Positions 1 to 8,980 of a DNA stretch of 64,000 nucleotides are shown here, one piece after another; position 1 is the stretch's first letter; each line of letters starts with the position of its first letter. The notes under the pieces are model-generated. The model searched no databases and was not told the DNA's origin. It saw nothing but the letters and a program-made list of their open reading frames with translations. Source of the stretch: Geosporobacter ferrireducens. Its GTDB lineage: Bacteria; Bacillota; Clostridia; Peptostreptococcales; Thermotaleaceae. Made by a program: the position numbers and the translations under genes. The DNA is taken from the NCBI RefSeq assembly GCF_001750685.1, contig NZ_CP017269.1:1364001-1428000 (forward strand), read 5' to 3'.

Positions 1-2070
1 CGGATAGCAGTAAGGTTCACATTCGTAGCTCTCCACGACATCATTTTTCAATACAGGGTTGATTTGATTATAGTAGGCAAAGGCTTGATCCCCATTTCCC
101 AACATGGTCTCGGCCATCATAACCCAGGGGTTGCTGTGAAGGAAAATTCCTCCGTTTTCTTTTGCCCCTGGCGGATATGTAGTAATTCCACCCTTTTCAG
201 AGTCATAACCGTCATAGCCGGGATCACTTAATTTAATTCCATTCCGGGTGTTTAATATTCTATTTACTGACTGCAGTGCAACTGCAGCTCTATCATAAGG
301 TGCAAAGCCTGAAATCACACTCCATGACTGGGCATTTGCATAGATTTTTCCCTTTTCGTTTTCATTAGAGCCAATTTTCTGGCCATGATGATCAAAATAA
401 CGAATGTACCATTTTCCATCCCAGCAATATTGGTTTACATTTTTTTTCATGGATACATAGCATTCTTCATAGGCCTGTGCCAATGCTTCATCCCTTATAT
501 ATCTTAATAATTCCACCATTTCCTTTAATGCAGTTCCATATAGATTTGCAGTAAACACAGACTCTGCACCATAGGGTAGATTCACCGTATCATTCCAATC
601 TGCAAAGCCCAGCAGGGGCAGACCATGAACACCACAATCCTCTTTCGTAAATTCAATTCCTCTTTTTAGATGTTCCAGTACACTCCCCCATTCTAAAGGT
701 TTTCCTTCCTTATCTTTTTCATAGAAGGGTATCTGCTTGGATAAAAAAGCTGTATTTCCAGTCTCCTTTATATAGGCGCAGACTGCTAAAACAATCCATA
801 AATGGTCATCACTATAGTATTTGGGTCTGTCTTCCATTTCTCTCGAATCCCCTGCGCTGGCTTCCATTGTCACCGGGTTAAACTGATGCATGGCAGACCC
901 GTTTCTGTTTTGTACATGGAGAAGCATTTCAATCAGCTCTCTGCCTTCCTCCGGGGCATGACCTAAAATTCCCATAACATCCTGGGCACTATCTCTAAAC
1001 CCAATTCCCCGGGCGCCAAAACCCAGTTGGTATTGAGATAAATATCTGGACCAGTTTTTCGTAATATAACACTGTCGCGGATTATGCATGTTCAGCATTG
1101 TATTCATCGCTGCATCTGGAGTATCCACAACGATTTTGGAAAGATAATTCTCCCAGAATTCTTTAAGCCCTATAAAAGCTTTGTTTACGATTGCCGGGTC
1201 TCTGTATCTTTGAATATCCTGCATCACTTCTCGTAGACTTGCAGCCTGCCCCAGCTGCGTAATGATCTCTTTGTGCTCTCCACTTTCTAAAATTCCTATG
1301 TGATGCATTAAAGCGCCAATATTATCTCCCCTCCGTGCCTCATAATTGCTTAATTCATCTTCGTATAGACTTTTCGGACACTTCCATATACCATATCCCC
1401 TATTTCCAAGAAAAATTTTTCTATCTGATTCAAAAGAGGAAATAGGGTAGTTGGATGTAAAGTAATTGATTCGGCTCTCTTTATTCATAAAAGCATATTG
1501 GGTTAATATTTTGTATCCTGCATCTTCCTCTACGATCTTTGACTGCATGGTTTGTGGAACCCAATCTGCATTGGTTAGCTGTTTCAATGCATCAAAATGT
1601 GTATATTCAACAACGGGAATCACGTCCAATTCAATGGGCTCTTTGGTTAAATTGGTTATGCATATATCTCTTATCTCACAAGATTGATTCATTGGTACAA
1701 ATATAACTGCTTCTGTCCTAATTCCGTAAAATTCTGATAGGATTTTCATATAGCCCAAGCCAACACGGCATTCATATCGATCATAGTTATCCAATGTAGG
1801 AACATAAAAGGGTGAAAAAACCTTATACCCGGATGGGACTTTTATTCTGATATACAGTGTTTCCCCTTTGAAGTCTCCATTTGGCAGCTGGGGAATATAC
1901 TTAATGATGCGGTTTAAGGCCGGGTCCCCTTTGCAAATCAATGCACCGCCTGTTTGATCCACAAAACCTCCAAATCCTATGGTTCCAATATAATTGATCC
2001 AAGTGGCAGGTGTTCGCGGATCTGTAATCACATAAACTTTCTGCGCGTCATCAAAATATCCAAAGCTCAT
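1..2070 (-). CDS. Glycoside hydrolase family 94 phosphorylase (cellobiose phosphorylase-like), 3' end outside window
   Basis: The reading frame stays open from the ATG at 2070 to the left edge (690 codons), so the C-terminus is missing. The N-terminus MSFGYFDDAQKVYVITDPRT and the WINYIG that follows shortly after are typical of cellobiose-phosphorylase-like GH94 enzymes. RDSAQD (central part) and ADWND match the family's conserved core; Asp494 of ADWND is the expected catalytic acid. Family members cleave beta-linked disaccharides or short oligosaccharides with phosphate, giving a sugar-1-phosphate in the cytoplasm. It lies 82 bp downstream of an ABC sugar importer, so it probably processes the imported sugar. 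The exact substrate (cellobiose, laminaribiose or a longer beta-glucan) cannot be read from the sequence. There is no signal peptide. Confidence 0.88.
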   Translation of the reverse strand, partial: MSFGYFDDAQKVYVITDPRTPATWINYIGTIGFGGFVDQTGGALICKGDPALNRIIKYIPQLPNGDFKGETLYIRIKVPSGYKVFSPFYVPTLDNYDRYECRVGLGYMKILSEFYGIRTEAVIFVPMNQSCEIRDICITNLTKEPIELDVIPVVEYTHFDALKQLTNADWVPQTMQSKIVEEDAGYKILTQYAFMNKESRINYFTSNYPISSFESDRKIFLGNRGYGIWKCPKSLYEDELSNYEARRGDNIGALMHHIGILESGEHKEIITQLGQAASLREVMQDIQRYRDPAIVNKAFIGLKEFWENYLSKIVVDTPDAAMNTMLNMHNPRQCYITKNWSRYLSQYQLGFGARGIGFRDSAQDVMGILGHAPEEGRELIEMLLHVQNRNGSAMHQFNPVTMEASAGDSREMEDRPKYYSDDHLWIVLAVCAYIKETGNTAFLSKQIPFYEKDKEGKPLEWGSVLEHLKRGIEFTKEDCGVHGLPLLGFADWNDTVNLPYGAESVFTANLYGTALKEMVELLRYIRDEALAQAYEECYVSMKKNVNQYCWDGKWYIRYFDHHGQKIGSNENEKGKIYANAQSWSVISGFAPYDRAAVALQSVNRILNTRNGIKLSDPGYDGYDSEKGGITTYPPGAKENGGIFLHSNPWVMMAETMLGNGDQAFAYYNQINPVLKNDVVESYECEPYCYP

Positions 2071-2152
2071 ACACATTCTCCTCATAGACCTTGTTCACCG
2101 TTTAAAAAACAGCGGTTGTTTCTATCCCCTGTCTCCTGTTTACATGCTGCAT

Positions 2153-3031
2153 TTACTGTTTAACAGCTCCCGCAGTCAACCCGCCAATAATATATTTGGA
2201 ACAGAAAGCAAATACAATCATGATAGGTACCATGGACATCGCAATCGCCACATATACTGCCCCAAAATCTGTCCGGTATACCCCTTTCGCCATAGCAGTT
2301 AAAATCGGCACTGTATACTTCTGTTCATCGTATAACACAACCAGGGGAACTAAATAACTGTTCCATGATGCGATAAAAGTAAAAATCGACATGGTGGCAA
2401 TAGAAGGTGTGATAATAGGGATTACAATTTTATTGAATATTTTAAATTCACCACATCCATCAATCCTTGCAGATTCTACAATCTCATTCGGTACCGCAGC
2501 ATCAATGTAAAGTTTTACGAAGAATGCGAAGTTAGCATTGGCTATCGCTGGAATAATGAGTGCCAGGTGTTTATTGATTAAATTTAATTCGCTGCATACT
2601 TTAAAAAAACCGATGAGTCCCAGTTGTGATGGAAACATCATGGACCCAAGCAATATACCGAATAGAACTTTACTTCCTTTAAATTTATACTTAGAGAAGC
2701 CGTACGCTGTTAAAGCACCAAAATAGGCTGCTAAAGCTGTGCTGGATACAGATATAATTAAACTGTTTTTAAATCCCTGCCACATATTTACGCTTTCCAT
2801 CATTCGCCTATAGTTATTTGTAAAAGCATTTCCGGGAAGTATATTTAGTTGTGTAGCAATATCATTGCTGGTATGGGTCGAATTGATCATCATCATATAA
2901 AAAGGCAAGAAACATAAAATTGCTAATAAAATTAGGAGAAAGTAAAGTATTATTGTTGATGCATTCTTCCTTCTTGTATTTGTCTTGAATGGTCTAGGCA
3001 GTTCTCTTTTTGTTGCCAAATCAAAAGCCAT
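2153..3031 (-). CDS. ABC sugar transporter permease, MalG/CUT1 type
   Basis: A 292-residue membrane protein with about six hydrophobic segments. The EAA loop near residues 185-205 (ESARIDGCGEFKIFNKIVIP) is the coupling site for the ATPase in binding-protein-dependent CUT1 importers. A GTG at 3040 is in frame, but the AGGGGGTGG ribosome site is correctly spaced only for the ATG at 3031, so I use that start. The stop of the preceding permease lies 12 bp upstream, so the two are co-transcribed. No ATPase gene is present in this operon. CUT1 systems often borrow a shared MsmK/MalK-type ATPase encoded elsewhere. Confidence 0.9.
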   Translation of the reverse strand: MAFDLATKRELPRPFKTNTRRKNASTIILYFLLILLAILCFLPFYMMMINSTHTSNDIATQLNILPGNAFTNNYRRMMESVNMWQGFKNSLIISVSSTALAAYFGALTAYGFSKYKFKGSKVLFGILLGSMMFPSQLGLIGFFKVCSELNLINKHLALIIPAIANANFAFFVKLYIDAAVPNEIVESARIDGCGEFKIFNKIVIPIITPSIATMSIFTFIASWNSYLVPLVVLYDEQKYTVPILTAMAKGVYRTDFGAVYVAIAMSMVPIMIVFAFCSKYIIGGLTAGAVKQ

Positions 3032-3043
3032 AATATCCACCCC

Positions 3044-3940
3044 CTACTCATAAAGTGATTTCCTGTTAATGAGCCTGTAAGCCACTGCAACTACCATAAT
3101 CACAAGTACAAACAAACCTACCCCAATGGTTGCCCCATAGCCGAAATTATAATTGGCAAAGGTCGTATTATACAAATACATAACCATCGTTAGGGTTGAA
3201 TTCTGTGGAGCACCATTTCCGCCGGATAGTACATAGGGAACATCAAACATGGTTAAACCGCCAATCAAAGAGGTTACTACCTGGTATAATATAATAGGTC
3301 TAAGACAGGGAAGGGTTATCCGCCAAAAAATCTGCCATCTATTCCCTCCATCCACCCTTGCTGCTTCGAAGTATTCTTCGGGGATAGCCCTGATGCCCGC
3401 CATAAAAATAATCATGCTATAGCCGAACCACATCCACCATAAGGTGAAGGATACCGCAAATCTGGAAGCAAATATATCCTGGAGAAAATTGATAGGCTCT
3501 TTTATAAATCCTAAAGATATAAGCAATCGGTTGATAGATCCCGACTGCCAGTCAAGCAGGAAGAAAACCAGTGCACCTACTGATGCCATTGTTACAAGAT
3601 TTGGCAAATAGTAGATCCATCGGAAAAAGGCTTTTCCCTTAATCTTTCTATCCGTTAATGCAACTGCTAAAGCAAGGCCCATAATTAACTGGGGGATAAT
3701 ACAGCCGAGCCACATGATCCATGTATTGCTTACACTTTTCATGAAGAATTTATCACCAAATAGTCTTTTGTAATTCTCAACGCCAACAAACTGCGGGGAT
3801 AAAATACTTCCATCCCATTTTGTAAAGCTGATTCCAAAAGAATAGATGATGGGATAGACGACAAATATTGTCAATATAATAAAGAATGGTGCAATAAACA
3901 GATATCCATAAGCATCTTTTCGAATGCTTTTTGACTGCAC
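3044..3940 (-). CDS. ABC sugar transporter permease, MalF/UgpA type
   Basis: A 298-residue permease with six predicted membrane spans and an EAA loop near its C-terminal third (EAARVDGGNRWQIFWRITLP). It is the partner of the MalG-type permease just downstream, and together they would form the channel. The frame extends further upstream to 4015, but the start is best placed at the GTG at 3940: AGGGAGG lies 7 bases before it, and the protein then begins VQSKSIRKDAYGYLF, running directly into the first membrane span as in relatives. A perfect 34-base inverted repeat separates it from the binding-protein gene. Confidence 0.9.
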   Translation of the reverse strand: MQSKSIRKDAYGYLFIAPFFIILTIFVVYPIIYSFGISFTKWDGSILSPQFVGVENYKRLFGDKFFMKSVSNTWIMWLGCIIPQLIMGLALAVALTDRKIKGKAFFRWIYYLPNLVTMASVGALVFFLLDWQSGSINRLLISLGFIKEPINFLQDIFASRFAVSFTLWWMWFGYSMIIFMAGIRAIPEEYFEAARVDGGNRWQIFWRITLPCLRPIILYQVVTSLIGGLTMFDVPYVLSGGNGAPQNSTLTMVMYLYNTTFANYNFGYGATIGVGLFVLVIMVVAVAYRLINRKSLYE

Positions 3941-3975
3941 ACTTATTCCTCCCTTCTGCTGGGATAATGAATGGA

Positions 3976-4009
3976 ATTGCCTTATTAGCAATCTTGCTAA
4001 TAAGGCAAT
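3976..4009 (-). promoter_or_regulatory. Perfect 16-bp intercistronic stem-loop
   Basis: Bases 3976-3991 and 3994-4009 are perfect inverted complements with a 2-base spacer. The repeat sits between the binding-protein stop and the first permease gene. No T-run follows it on the coding strand, so it looks less like a complete terminator than an mRNA-processing or stabilising hairpin. Such hairpins are known to raise binding-protein expression relative to permeases in ABC operons. The role is inferred. Confidence 0.6.
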
Positions 4010-4017
4010 ATGCATAT

Positions 4018-5388
4018 TTACTCAACGATCAAATCCGGTAAATCAGACTTAACCTTTTCTTTAAACTGCTGAATAAATTCATCTTTGTTAATCTTTCCTG
4101 CAAGATAAGTCTGCATGATATCCTGGAAGGATTTTCTCATCTGGTCATCATACTGGGTAATAAGATTTCCGTTGACCTTTTCCACCATAGGGCCATAGAC
4201 CTCATAGGTGTTTTGATTTACTGTCTTATTGATAAAACTGGAATCGTTCTTTAATTCATCGATAACCTCTACATGGTTTACGAAATCACCGGTTTCAATG
4301 GCCCATGCTTTTAAGTGGTCCTTATCGGTGGCAAGAAACTTGACAAATTCCCATGCCAATTCCTTATTTTTAGATTGCTGTGAGATCCCTGCCCAAGTAC
4401 CGCCTTCATAGTAAGGCATAGGTGTGGCAACAGCCCATCTTCCTGCCTGGGCATTTTTCTCATCATTCACGGCAACAATCCACTGAATTCCCCAGGTTGG
4501 GATGGCGTAACACATATGGATATCATCGGCGATCGCTGCAGACCAGGGTGGTGTCCATTGTCTTATACCGCCTTCAAGTCCTTCGCTTCTCATTGTCTTG
4601 GCAATATCAATATACTCCAGCATTTTGGGGTCTATAATTAATTTATTGTCCTTCACCCAAGGCTGTGTACGTGCTCCGCCAACATATATTTTGTATAAAT
4701 CTTCGGTTCCAACAAATAACTTTGCTTTTCCCTTACTGGCTTCCTTTAGTTTTCTTGCCGTCTCAACAATCTTTTCCGGCGTCGAAAGCATGGCAGCAAT
4801 TTCAGCCGGGTCATCTGTTCCCAAATACTTCAGTGCCATATCCCTTTTATAACCAACTCCGCCCGGGCATGCTTGCCATGATAACGCTTTCATATTTCCC
4901 TCGTTATCTCTTCCGATATCTACAGTGTATGGAATATTGGCACTTACAAATTCCTCTGCATGATAAGGTGCTGCAGAAATATTTTCAAATCCTCCCGGTA
5001 AATTGACAAACCTTTTTACAAATGCATTTTCAGCTGCCAGCACATCGGGCATGCCTGATCCTGCCCGAATAGCTGAAGTTACTTTATTCTGATAGGCAAG
5101 ATCCGTATCAGAAGTAATTTGTACATTTACTTTTACGTTTGGATACCTTGTCATAAATGCTTCTGCCAGTTTGGGACCCTCATCTTTATTGAAATGCCAG
5201 AATGTAAGCTCTCCAGTGAAATCTTCCGGCTTTTTTTCTGCCGGAGCAACTTCACTTTGCGGACTTTCCTGTTGTGGATTGCCAGCCGCCGGTTCAGGTG
5301 TCTGGCTGGTGCATCCCGTAAATAGTGATACCATGAAAATTGCGCACATAACTAAAGCAAGCGCTTTCCTTAAATGCATTTTTTTCAT
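4018..5388 (-). CDS. Extracellular sugar-binding lipoprotein of ABC transporter (SBP family 1)
   Basis: A 456-residue protein with a positively charged N-terminus, a hydrophobic stretch and the lipobox LFTGC, whose Cys26 would be lipidated. An Ala/Pro/Glu-rich linker follows. The body has the features of family 1 solute-binding proteins, such as ELTFWHFNKDEGP at the mature start and a run of small and aromatic residues near WEFVKFLATDKDHLKAW. It would sit on the outer face of the membrane and deliver sugar to the two permeases downstream. A GGGGGAACC ribosome site lies 8 bases before the ATG. The gene is first in its operon, behind a promoter that overlaps a LacI-type operator. Confidence 0.9.
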   Translation of the reverse strand: MKKMHLRKALALVMCAIFMVSLFTGCTSQTPEPAAGNPQQESPQSEVAPAEKKPEDFTGELTFWHFNKDEGPKLAEAFMTRYPNVKVNVQITSDTDLAYQNKVTSAIRAGSGMPDVLAAENAFVKRFVNLPGGFENISAAPYHAEEFVSANIPYTVDIGRDNEGNMKALSWQACPGGVGYKRDMALKYLGTDDPAEIAAMLSTPEKIVETARKLKEASKGKAKLFVGTEDLYKIYVGGARTQPWVKDNKLIIDPKMLEYIDIAKTMRSEGLEGGIRQWTPPWSAAIADDIHMCYAIPTWGIQWIVAVNDEKNAQAGRWAVATPMPYYEGGTWAGISQQSKNKELAWEFVKFLATDKDHLKAWAIETGDFVNHVEVIDELKNDSSFINKTVNQNTYEVYGPMVEKVNGNLITQYDDQMRKSFQDIMQTYLAGKINKDEFIQQFKEKVKSDLPDLIVE

Positions 5389-5453
5389 TTTTGGTTCCCC
5401 CTTTTAAATGATTGATTCTATCACACTATACCTTCAGTTTGATGTTGTAAAAT

Positions 5454-5493
5454 TGTATAGCTGTTGTACATGCTTTGTAAACGCGCGTTCATT
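5454..5493 (-). promoter_or_regulatory. Promoter of the sugar operon with overlapping LacI-type operator
   Basis: Read on the minus strand, TTTACA (complement of 5476-5481) and TATACA (5454-5459) are spaced 16 bases apart, a good vegetative promoter. The -35 overlaps the palindrome-like TGTAAACGCGCGTTCA at 5476-5491. Nearly the same sequence, inverted (TATAAACACGCGTTCACA), lies upstream of the regulator gene at about 6570-6587. This implies repression by that LacI-family protein. Confidence 0.65.
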
Positions 5494-5510
5494 CAACAAT
5501 AAAAAAATTA

Positions 5511-6548
5511 TTATCTTATCTTTCGACAGGAATCTCTAACAACTAATTCAACAGGTATTTTATAATTTGCAAAAAAGTTCATTTCTTCTTCGTTTGCTTT
5601 GATTAAATTATTGGTAGCCATAAAGGCCATGTTCAGCAGTGGTATTCTAACGGTTGTAAGTGCCGGCTGCAGATACCTGGCTACTTCAATATCATCAAAT
5701 CCAATTAGAGATATGTCTTCTGGTATTTTAAGCCTTAATTCCTCAATCGCACGAATCGCACCAAGACACATGCTGTCATTGGCAACAAACATAGCTGTGG
5801 GCGTTTCCTTTAATAAAAGTTTCTTTGCAGCCCTATAACCGCTTTCTTCCGTATAATTGCCCTTTATGATCAAATTGCTTTTTACAGGTACGCCTCCATC
5901 CAACAGGGCTTTTTTGTATCCTTCCAGCCTGGAAATTGCAGTGAATTGATCTAAATCTCCCGTTATGTGTGCAATCGTGCCGTGCCCTAGCTGAATTAGA
6001 TATTTTGTGGCTTCATAGGCACCTCCAAAGCTATCGTTGTTTACCACGATACATTTGCTAAAAGGTTCCTGTTCGCTTGATACTTCTTGCTCGATCACTG
6101 CAACATTGTAGCCGCTTTCTATGATTTCAGCAATGGCCGGTTCATTATTCTTTCCCCCAATAAAGATACCGGCCGATATGGTTTTATTAAAGAATAATTC
6201 CTTTACATTATTAAAATCCTGTTGTTCATTTACGATTGCACTTAGTACATTGTATCGCTGTTTATTGGCTGCATCAATGACTGCACTTGTAAAGGGAGAG
6301 AAATATGAACTCGTGCACATTTTGTTGGCATAGTTGTCGTCCTTTGTATCAATGATAAATAGTCCGATGATCCGGTTTTTCTTTCCTGCCAGCATTTGTG
6401 CCGATGCATGTGGAACATAGTTGTATTCCTTTATAATCTCTAATACCCTCTGTCTTGTCTCTTCAGTAACATTCCCATAATTATTTATGACTCTGGATAC
6501 AGTACTTCTTGATACACCAGCAATTTTTGCAATATCTGAAGCATTCAT
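5511..6548 (-). CDS. LacI-family transcriptional regulator
   Basis: A 345-residue regulator. The N-terminal helix-turn-helix reads MNASDIAKIAGVSRSTVSRV and is followed by the hinge-helix region near residues 47-58. The rest is a periplasmic-binding-protein-like effector domain, ending with the LacI-type core GFDDIEVARYL and LTTVRIPL. The longer open frame to 6605 is unlikely to be used: AGAGGTG sits just before the ATG at 6548 and homologues start there. It lies upstream of the sugar ABC/GH94 operon in the same orientation. Matching operators before both units suggest it controls the operon and itself. The inducer is probably the imported saccharide or a breakdown product. Confidence 0.92.
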   Translation of the reverse strand: MNASDIAKIAGVSRSTVSRVINNYGNVTEETRQRVLEIIKEYNYVPHASAQMLAGKKNRIIGLFIIDTKDDNYANKMCTSSYFSPFTSAVIDAANKQRYNVLSAIVNEQQDFNNVKELFFNKTISAGIFIGGKNNEPAIAEIIESGYNVAVIEQEVSSEQEPFSKCIVVNNDSFGGAYEATKYLIQLGHGTIAHITGDLDQFTAISRLEGYKKALLDGGVPVKSNLIIKGNYTEESGYRAAKKLLLKETPTAMFVANDSMCLGAIRAIEELRLKIPEDISLIGFDDIEVARYLQPALTTVRIPLLNMAFMATNNLIKANEEEMNFFANYKIPVELVVRDSCRKIR

Positions 6549-6570
6549 GGCAACACCTCTGGTTTTTATT

Positions 6571-6586
6571 GTGAACGCGTGTTTAT
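6571..6586. promoter_or_regulatory. Operator upstream of lacI-type gene
   Basis: GTGAACGCGTGTTTAT, whose complement ATAAACACGCGTTCAC matches the operator at 5477-5492 (GTAAACGCGCGTTCAT) at 13 of 16 positions. It lies 22 bases upstream of the regulator start codon, which fits autoregulation. Confidence 0.6.
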
Positions 6587-6666
6587 AAAATAAGTGTAAC
6601 TCCATTTTCAGAATATTTCAATAGGTTTTTTGAAATTTTTTCCACAATTTTTCCATAAATTAAACA

Positions 6667-6693
6667 TGGTGGGCTCAAGGAAAGCTCCCACCA
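6667..6693 (-). terminator. Weak stem-loop, possible terminator of the lysis-like cassette
   Basis: A 7-bp stem (TGGTGGG / CCCACCA) with a 13-base loop lies just downstream of the 129-residue membrane-protein gene. Only a short T-containing tail follows on the minus strand, so termination is uncertain. Confidence 0.35.
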
Positions 6694-6737
6694 ATAGACT
6701 TAGGCCTTTGTGTAGAATTAATAATTATGCGCATTTG

Positions 6738-7127
6738 TTATTTCTTTAAAATTTTAACGTAATACTCAATCCTATTATTGATCCATTCATCTATATTGCC
6801 GATATACGTATTGAGGCATTGAATTTCCTCTTCATTGATGATATTCATGATTCGATCTTTTGCTTCATGAAATGCTTCTTCTTTCTCTTGCTGGAAAAAT
6901 GACTGTGATTCTTTAAGTCTATCAACCATTGATTTGTTAACGGTCATAACACTTAGCAGGATAGTATTATCTAATTTAGACATGGTTTCATCAATTTTTT
7001 TATGCTCCCTTGTAGATTTTCCTCTGTTAATTACCGCTGACAACAGTTTCATACAGTAGTAAAACAGTACTAAAATGCATCCGATGATTACACTGGTGGA
7101 GATCATATACAGCAAGTTATTCATCAT
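6738..7127 (-). CDS. Small membrane protein with one N-terminal span and coiled-coil tail
   Basis: A 129-residue protein of unknown function. Residues 5-27 form one strongly hydrophobic segment. The rest is charged and helical (KIDETMSKLDNTILLS, then QSFFQQEKEEAFHEAKDRIM), suggesting a membrane-anchored coiled coil. The gene overlaps the end of the upstream amidase gene by 11 bases, so it is translationally coupled to the holin/endolysin pair and probably assists the same process. By position it could be an anti-holin or a regulator of lysis, but I see no recognisable family motif. Confidence 0.65.
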   Translation of the reverse strand: MMNNLLYMISTSVIIGCILVLFYYCMKLLSAVINRGKSTREHKKIDETMSKLDNTILLSVMTVNKSMVDRLKESQSFFQQEKEEAFHEAKDRIMNIINEEEIQCLNTYIGNIDEWINNRIEYYVKILKK

Positions 7128-8355
7128 TCATTAACTCCTTCCTTAAATTATTAACCAGACAAAACACAACACCTTTTGTTGCAGGTTGATCTAGTGTGTC
7201 GGTATGGTCGTTTAAAAGGAGTCCCGCGTCTCTCAATTCATCATGACATATTTTTGCCCAATGGGTGGAAGGCGGAATTTCTGGAAGGTCTGACACTTCT
7301 ATGGGATACTTTTCCAATACTATTTTCTGCAATTCCACAATCCTTTCTCCGTATCCAGTGCCTGGAACTGCCCATCTTCCGTTCAGGTCCTCCCAAGTGG
7401 GTGCACTTCCTCTCTGCACGAGGTGAAACCTCTTGTCATACAGTGTGCGCCCTACCGGAATTGACGCCGTTGCAGCATAGGCGTATAAGTGTTGTATATG
7501 TGCTTCCACTCCGGCTTCTACAGTTGAAAACCACAGACCCGTGTTGTTCGGTCCCGTAGCACCAAGACCTGCAAAATTATTTTGTTCAGGCTTAACCACA
7601 CCTGTAAATCTGAGCCAGTTCGTTTCATGGATCGATTGCAGAAATGCCAGATCAGCTTTTATTTCATAGATTGGGGCAATATCATAATAAATGTCCACAA
7701 CTCCAGTATTGGCACCGCCATTAACTGCTCTTAAAGCTGCCTTCAGCTGATTGGGATGAAGAATGGAATTTCCCTGTATTTTGGTTTTGCCATTGATATC
7801 AGAGTAAATGTATTTATTTACACCAGCAGCTACTGCAGCAGTAAGTTTATCCTGCCACACAGGGTTGGTAAGCAGCTTAAAATCTTCACGATTATCCATA
7901 AAGCCAAATTCAACAATAATCGTTTCTACTTCCGGATAAGTATCTCTAATGATATAATAGTAATCCTCACCGGCTCGTGAGGGAGACGTGCTGGCTCTGC
8001 TAAATACCCGCCTTACAGGAAAATCTGTTTTTCGGGTTTCCTCCAAAATCAATTTTGCCACTGTTCCCTCTGTGTGTATGCTATGAATTACTTCAAAGCC
8101 TCTTGCAGTACCGTTAAATGCATTATTATGACAAGATATGCATAGGGTTGCACCAGATTTTTTTATTCTATTTGTCAACTCTTCAGGTGAATAGTAATTA
8201 TCGTTAAGGAGAGATGTATCTACATCCATATTGTAATTTTCAAGCTTTACTGCCAGAAGCCTTGCATAGATTAAATTCAAATCTTTTTCTTGCATGCCAA
8301 AGCCTGAAGCTCCGGGGTCTTTTCCACCATGGCCGGAATCAATAATGATCCTCAT
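7117..8355 (-). CDS. N-acetylmuramoyl-L-alanine amidase (Amidase_3) with C-terminal glucosaminidase-like domain
   Basis: A 412-residue, two-headed peptidoglycan hydrolase. Residues 1-185 form an Amidase_3 domain starting MRIIIDSGHGGKDPGASG. The zinc and catalytic residues are visible: His9, Glu23, His76 (SCHNN) and Glu149 (VEFGF). Residues about 195-345 resemble a glucosaminidase domain (FLQSIHETNW, NNFAGLGATG). The last 45 residues (THWAKICHDELRDAGLL) look like the short SLH-like tail common on clostridial endolysins. There is no signal peptide, as expected for an enzyme released by a holin. It overlaps the holin-like gene by 4 bases and the next gene by 11 bases. Confidence 0.85.
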   Translation of the reverse strand: MRIIIDSGHGGKDPGASGFGMQEKDLNLIYARLLAVKLENYNMDVDTSLLNDNYYSPEELTNRIKKSGATLCISCHNNAFNGTARGFEVIHSIHTEGTVAKLILEETRKTDFPVRRVFSRASTSPSRAGEDYYYIIRDTYPEVETIIVEFGFMDNREDFKLLTNPVWQDKLTAAVAAGVNKYIYSDINGKTKIQGNSILHPNQLKAALRAVNGGANTGVVDIYYDIAPIYEIKADLAFLQSIHETNWLRFTGVVKPEQNNFAGLGATGPNNTGLWFSTVEAGVEAHIQHLYAYAATASIPVGRTLYDKRFHLVQRGSAPTWEDLNGRWAVPGTGYGERIVELQKIVLEKYPIEVSDLPEIPPSTHWAKICHDELRDAGLLLNDHTDTLDQPATKGVVFCLVNNLRKELMNDE

Positions 8356-8804
8356 AGCATCACCTCCATTCCAATTTTATCTGCTAACTTAATACGATCA
8401 ACCTTTTCTTGATTGGCGCAGCAGATAATCTTATTCTCAAGCCACTTATCCAGGTTCGTATATTTTTTCTCCAGTTCACTTATTGTTATATCACTTATAA
8501 TTTTTACAGATTTTTCTTTTATCATATTAAAAGCAATCTTCATTTCATCATCCGTGAGCGCAATCTTCTGTTTAAGAATATTATTAATATAAGTCTGATA
8601 AACTGCTATAACTGCTGTATTTATGATATTTTCTGCTATATCTGCATATTTTAGAAAATCCACGTTGTTGAGTTGGTTGTTAATATCCTCTGTCATCTTC
8701 TTTATCAGTGCTATTAGATAGGATGTTACAACCGGTACCAGTGGAATAAGTAATCCGCGTATGATTGTGATAATCAGTTCGTTGAATATTCCCGTATCAT
8801 GCAT
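8352..8804 (-). CDS. Holin-like protein (LL-H / superfamily 6 type)
   Basis: A 150-residue protein with one hydrophobic segment at residues 8-34 (ELIITIIRGLLIPLVPVVTS), followed by a long charged helical domain ending in KWLENKII. This layout matches the LL-H-type phage holins found before amidase endolysins in clostridial prophages. The ATG follows AAAAGGGGGAAA. It is the first gene of a three-gene overlapping unit with the endolysin. No capsid, tail or integrase genes are nearby, so this is not a complete prophage. It may be a domesticated lysis pair. Confidence 0.65.
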   Translation of the reverse strand: MHDTGIFNELIITIIRGLLIPLVPVVTSYLIALIKKMTEDINNQLNNVDFLKYADIAENIINTAVIAVYQTYINNILKQKIALTDDEMKIAFNMIKEKSVKIISDITISELEKKYTNLDKWLENKIICCANQEKVDRIKLADKIGMEVML

Positions 8805-8832
8805 GTGGTTTCCCCCTTTTTTATCTCTATTA

Positions 8833-8860
8833 AATTATATGACTCCGACGATCTATTTGT
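8833..8860 (-). promoter_or_regulatory. Candidate promoter of the holin/endolysin unit (SigK-like or SigA)
   Basis: On the minus strand AC, 17 bases, then CATATAATT. This is one base from the mother-cell sigma-K form (AC, 16-17 bases, CATAnnnTA). It also contains TATAAT with a poor -35, so a vegetative promoter remains possible. It lies 29 bases upstream of the start codon. Confidence 0.35.
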
Positions 8861-8980
8861 GAGGTATTGCTTGAAGTGATCTTTTCAATCATTTAAGGTT
8901 TTAAAACAGCTAGTTCTCCTATCTATTTTTTTCTTTTAAAAAAATTCAAAAACTAGAAATCACAATCAATATTGATACTG

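Noticed and set aside
6738..8804. Complete prophage
   Set aside because: Only holin- and endolysin-like genes are present. The flanks are a LacI regulator and glycosyltransferases, with no structural, integrase or repressor genes.
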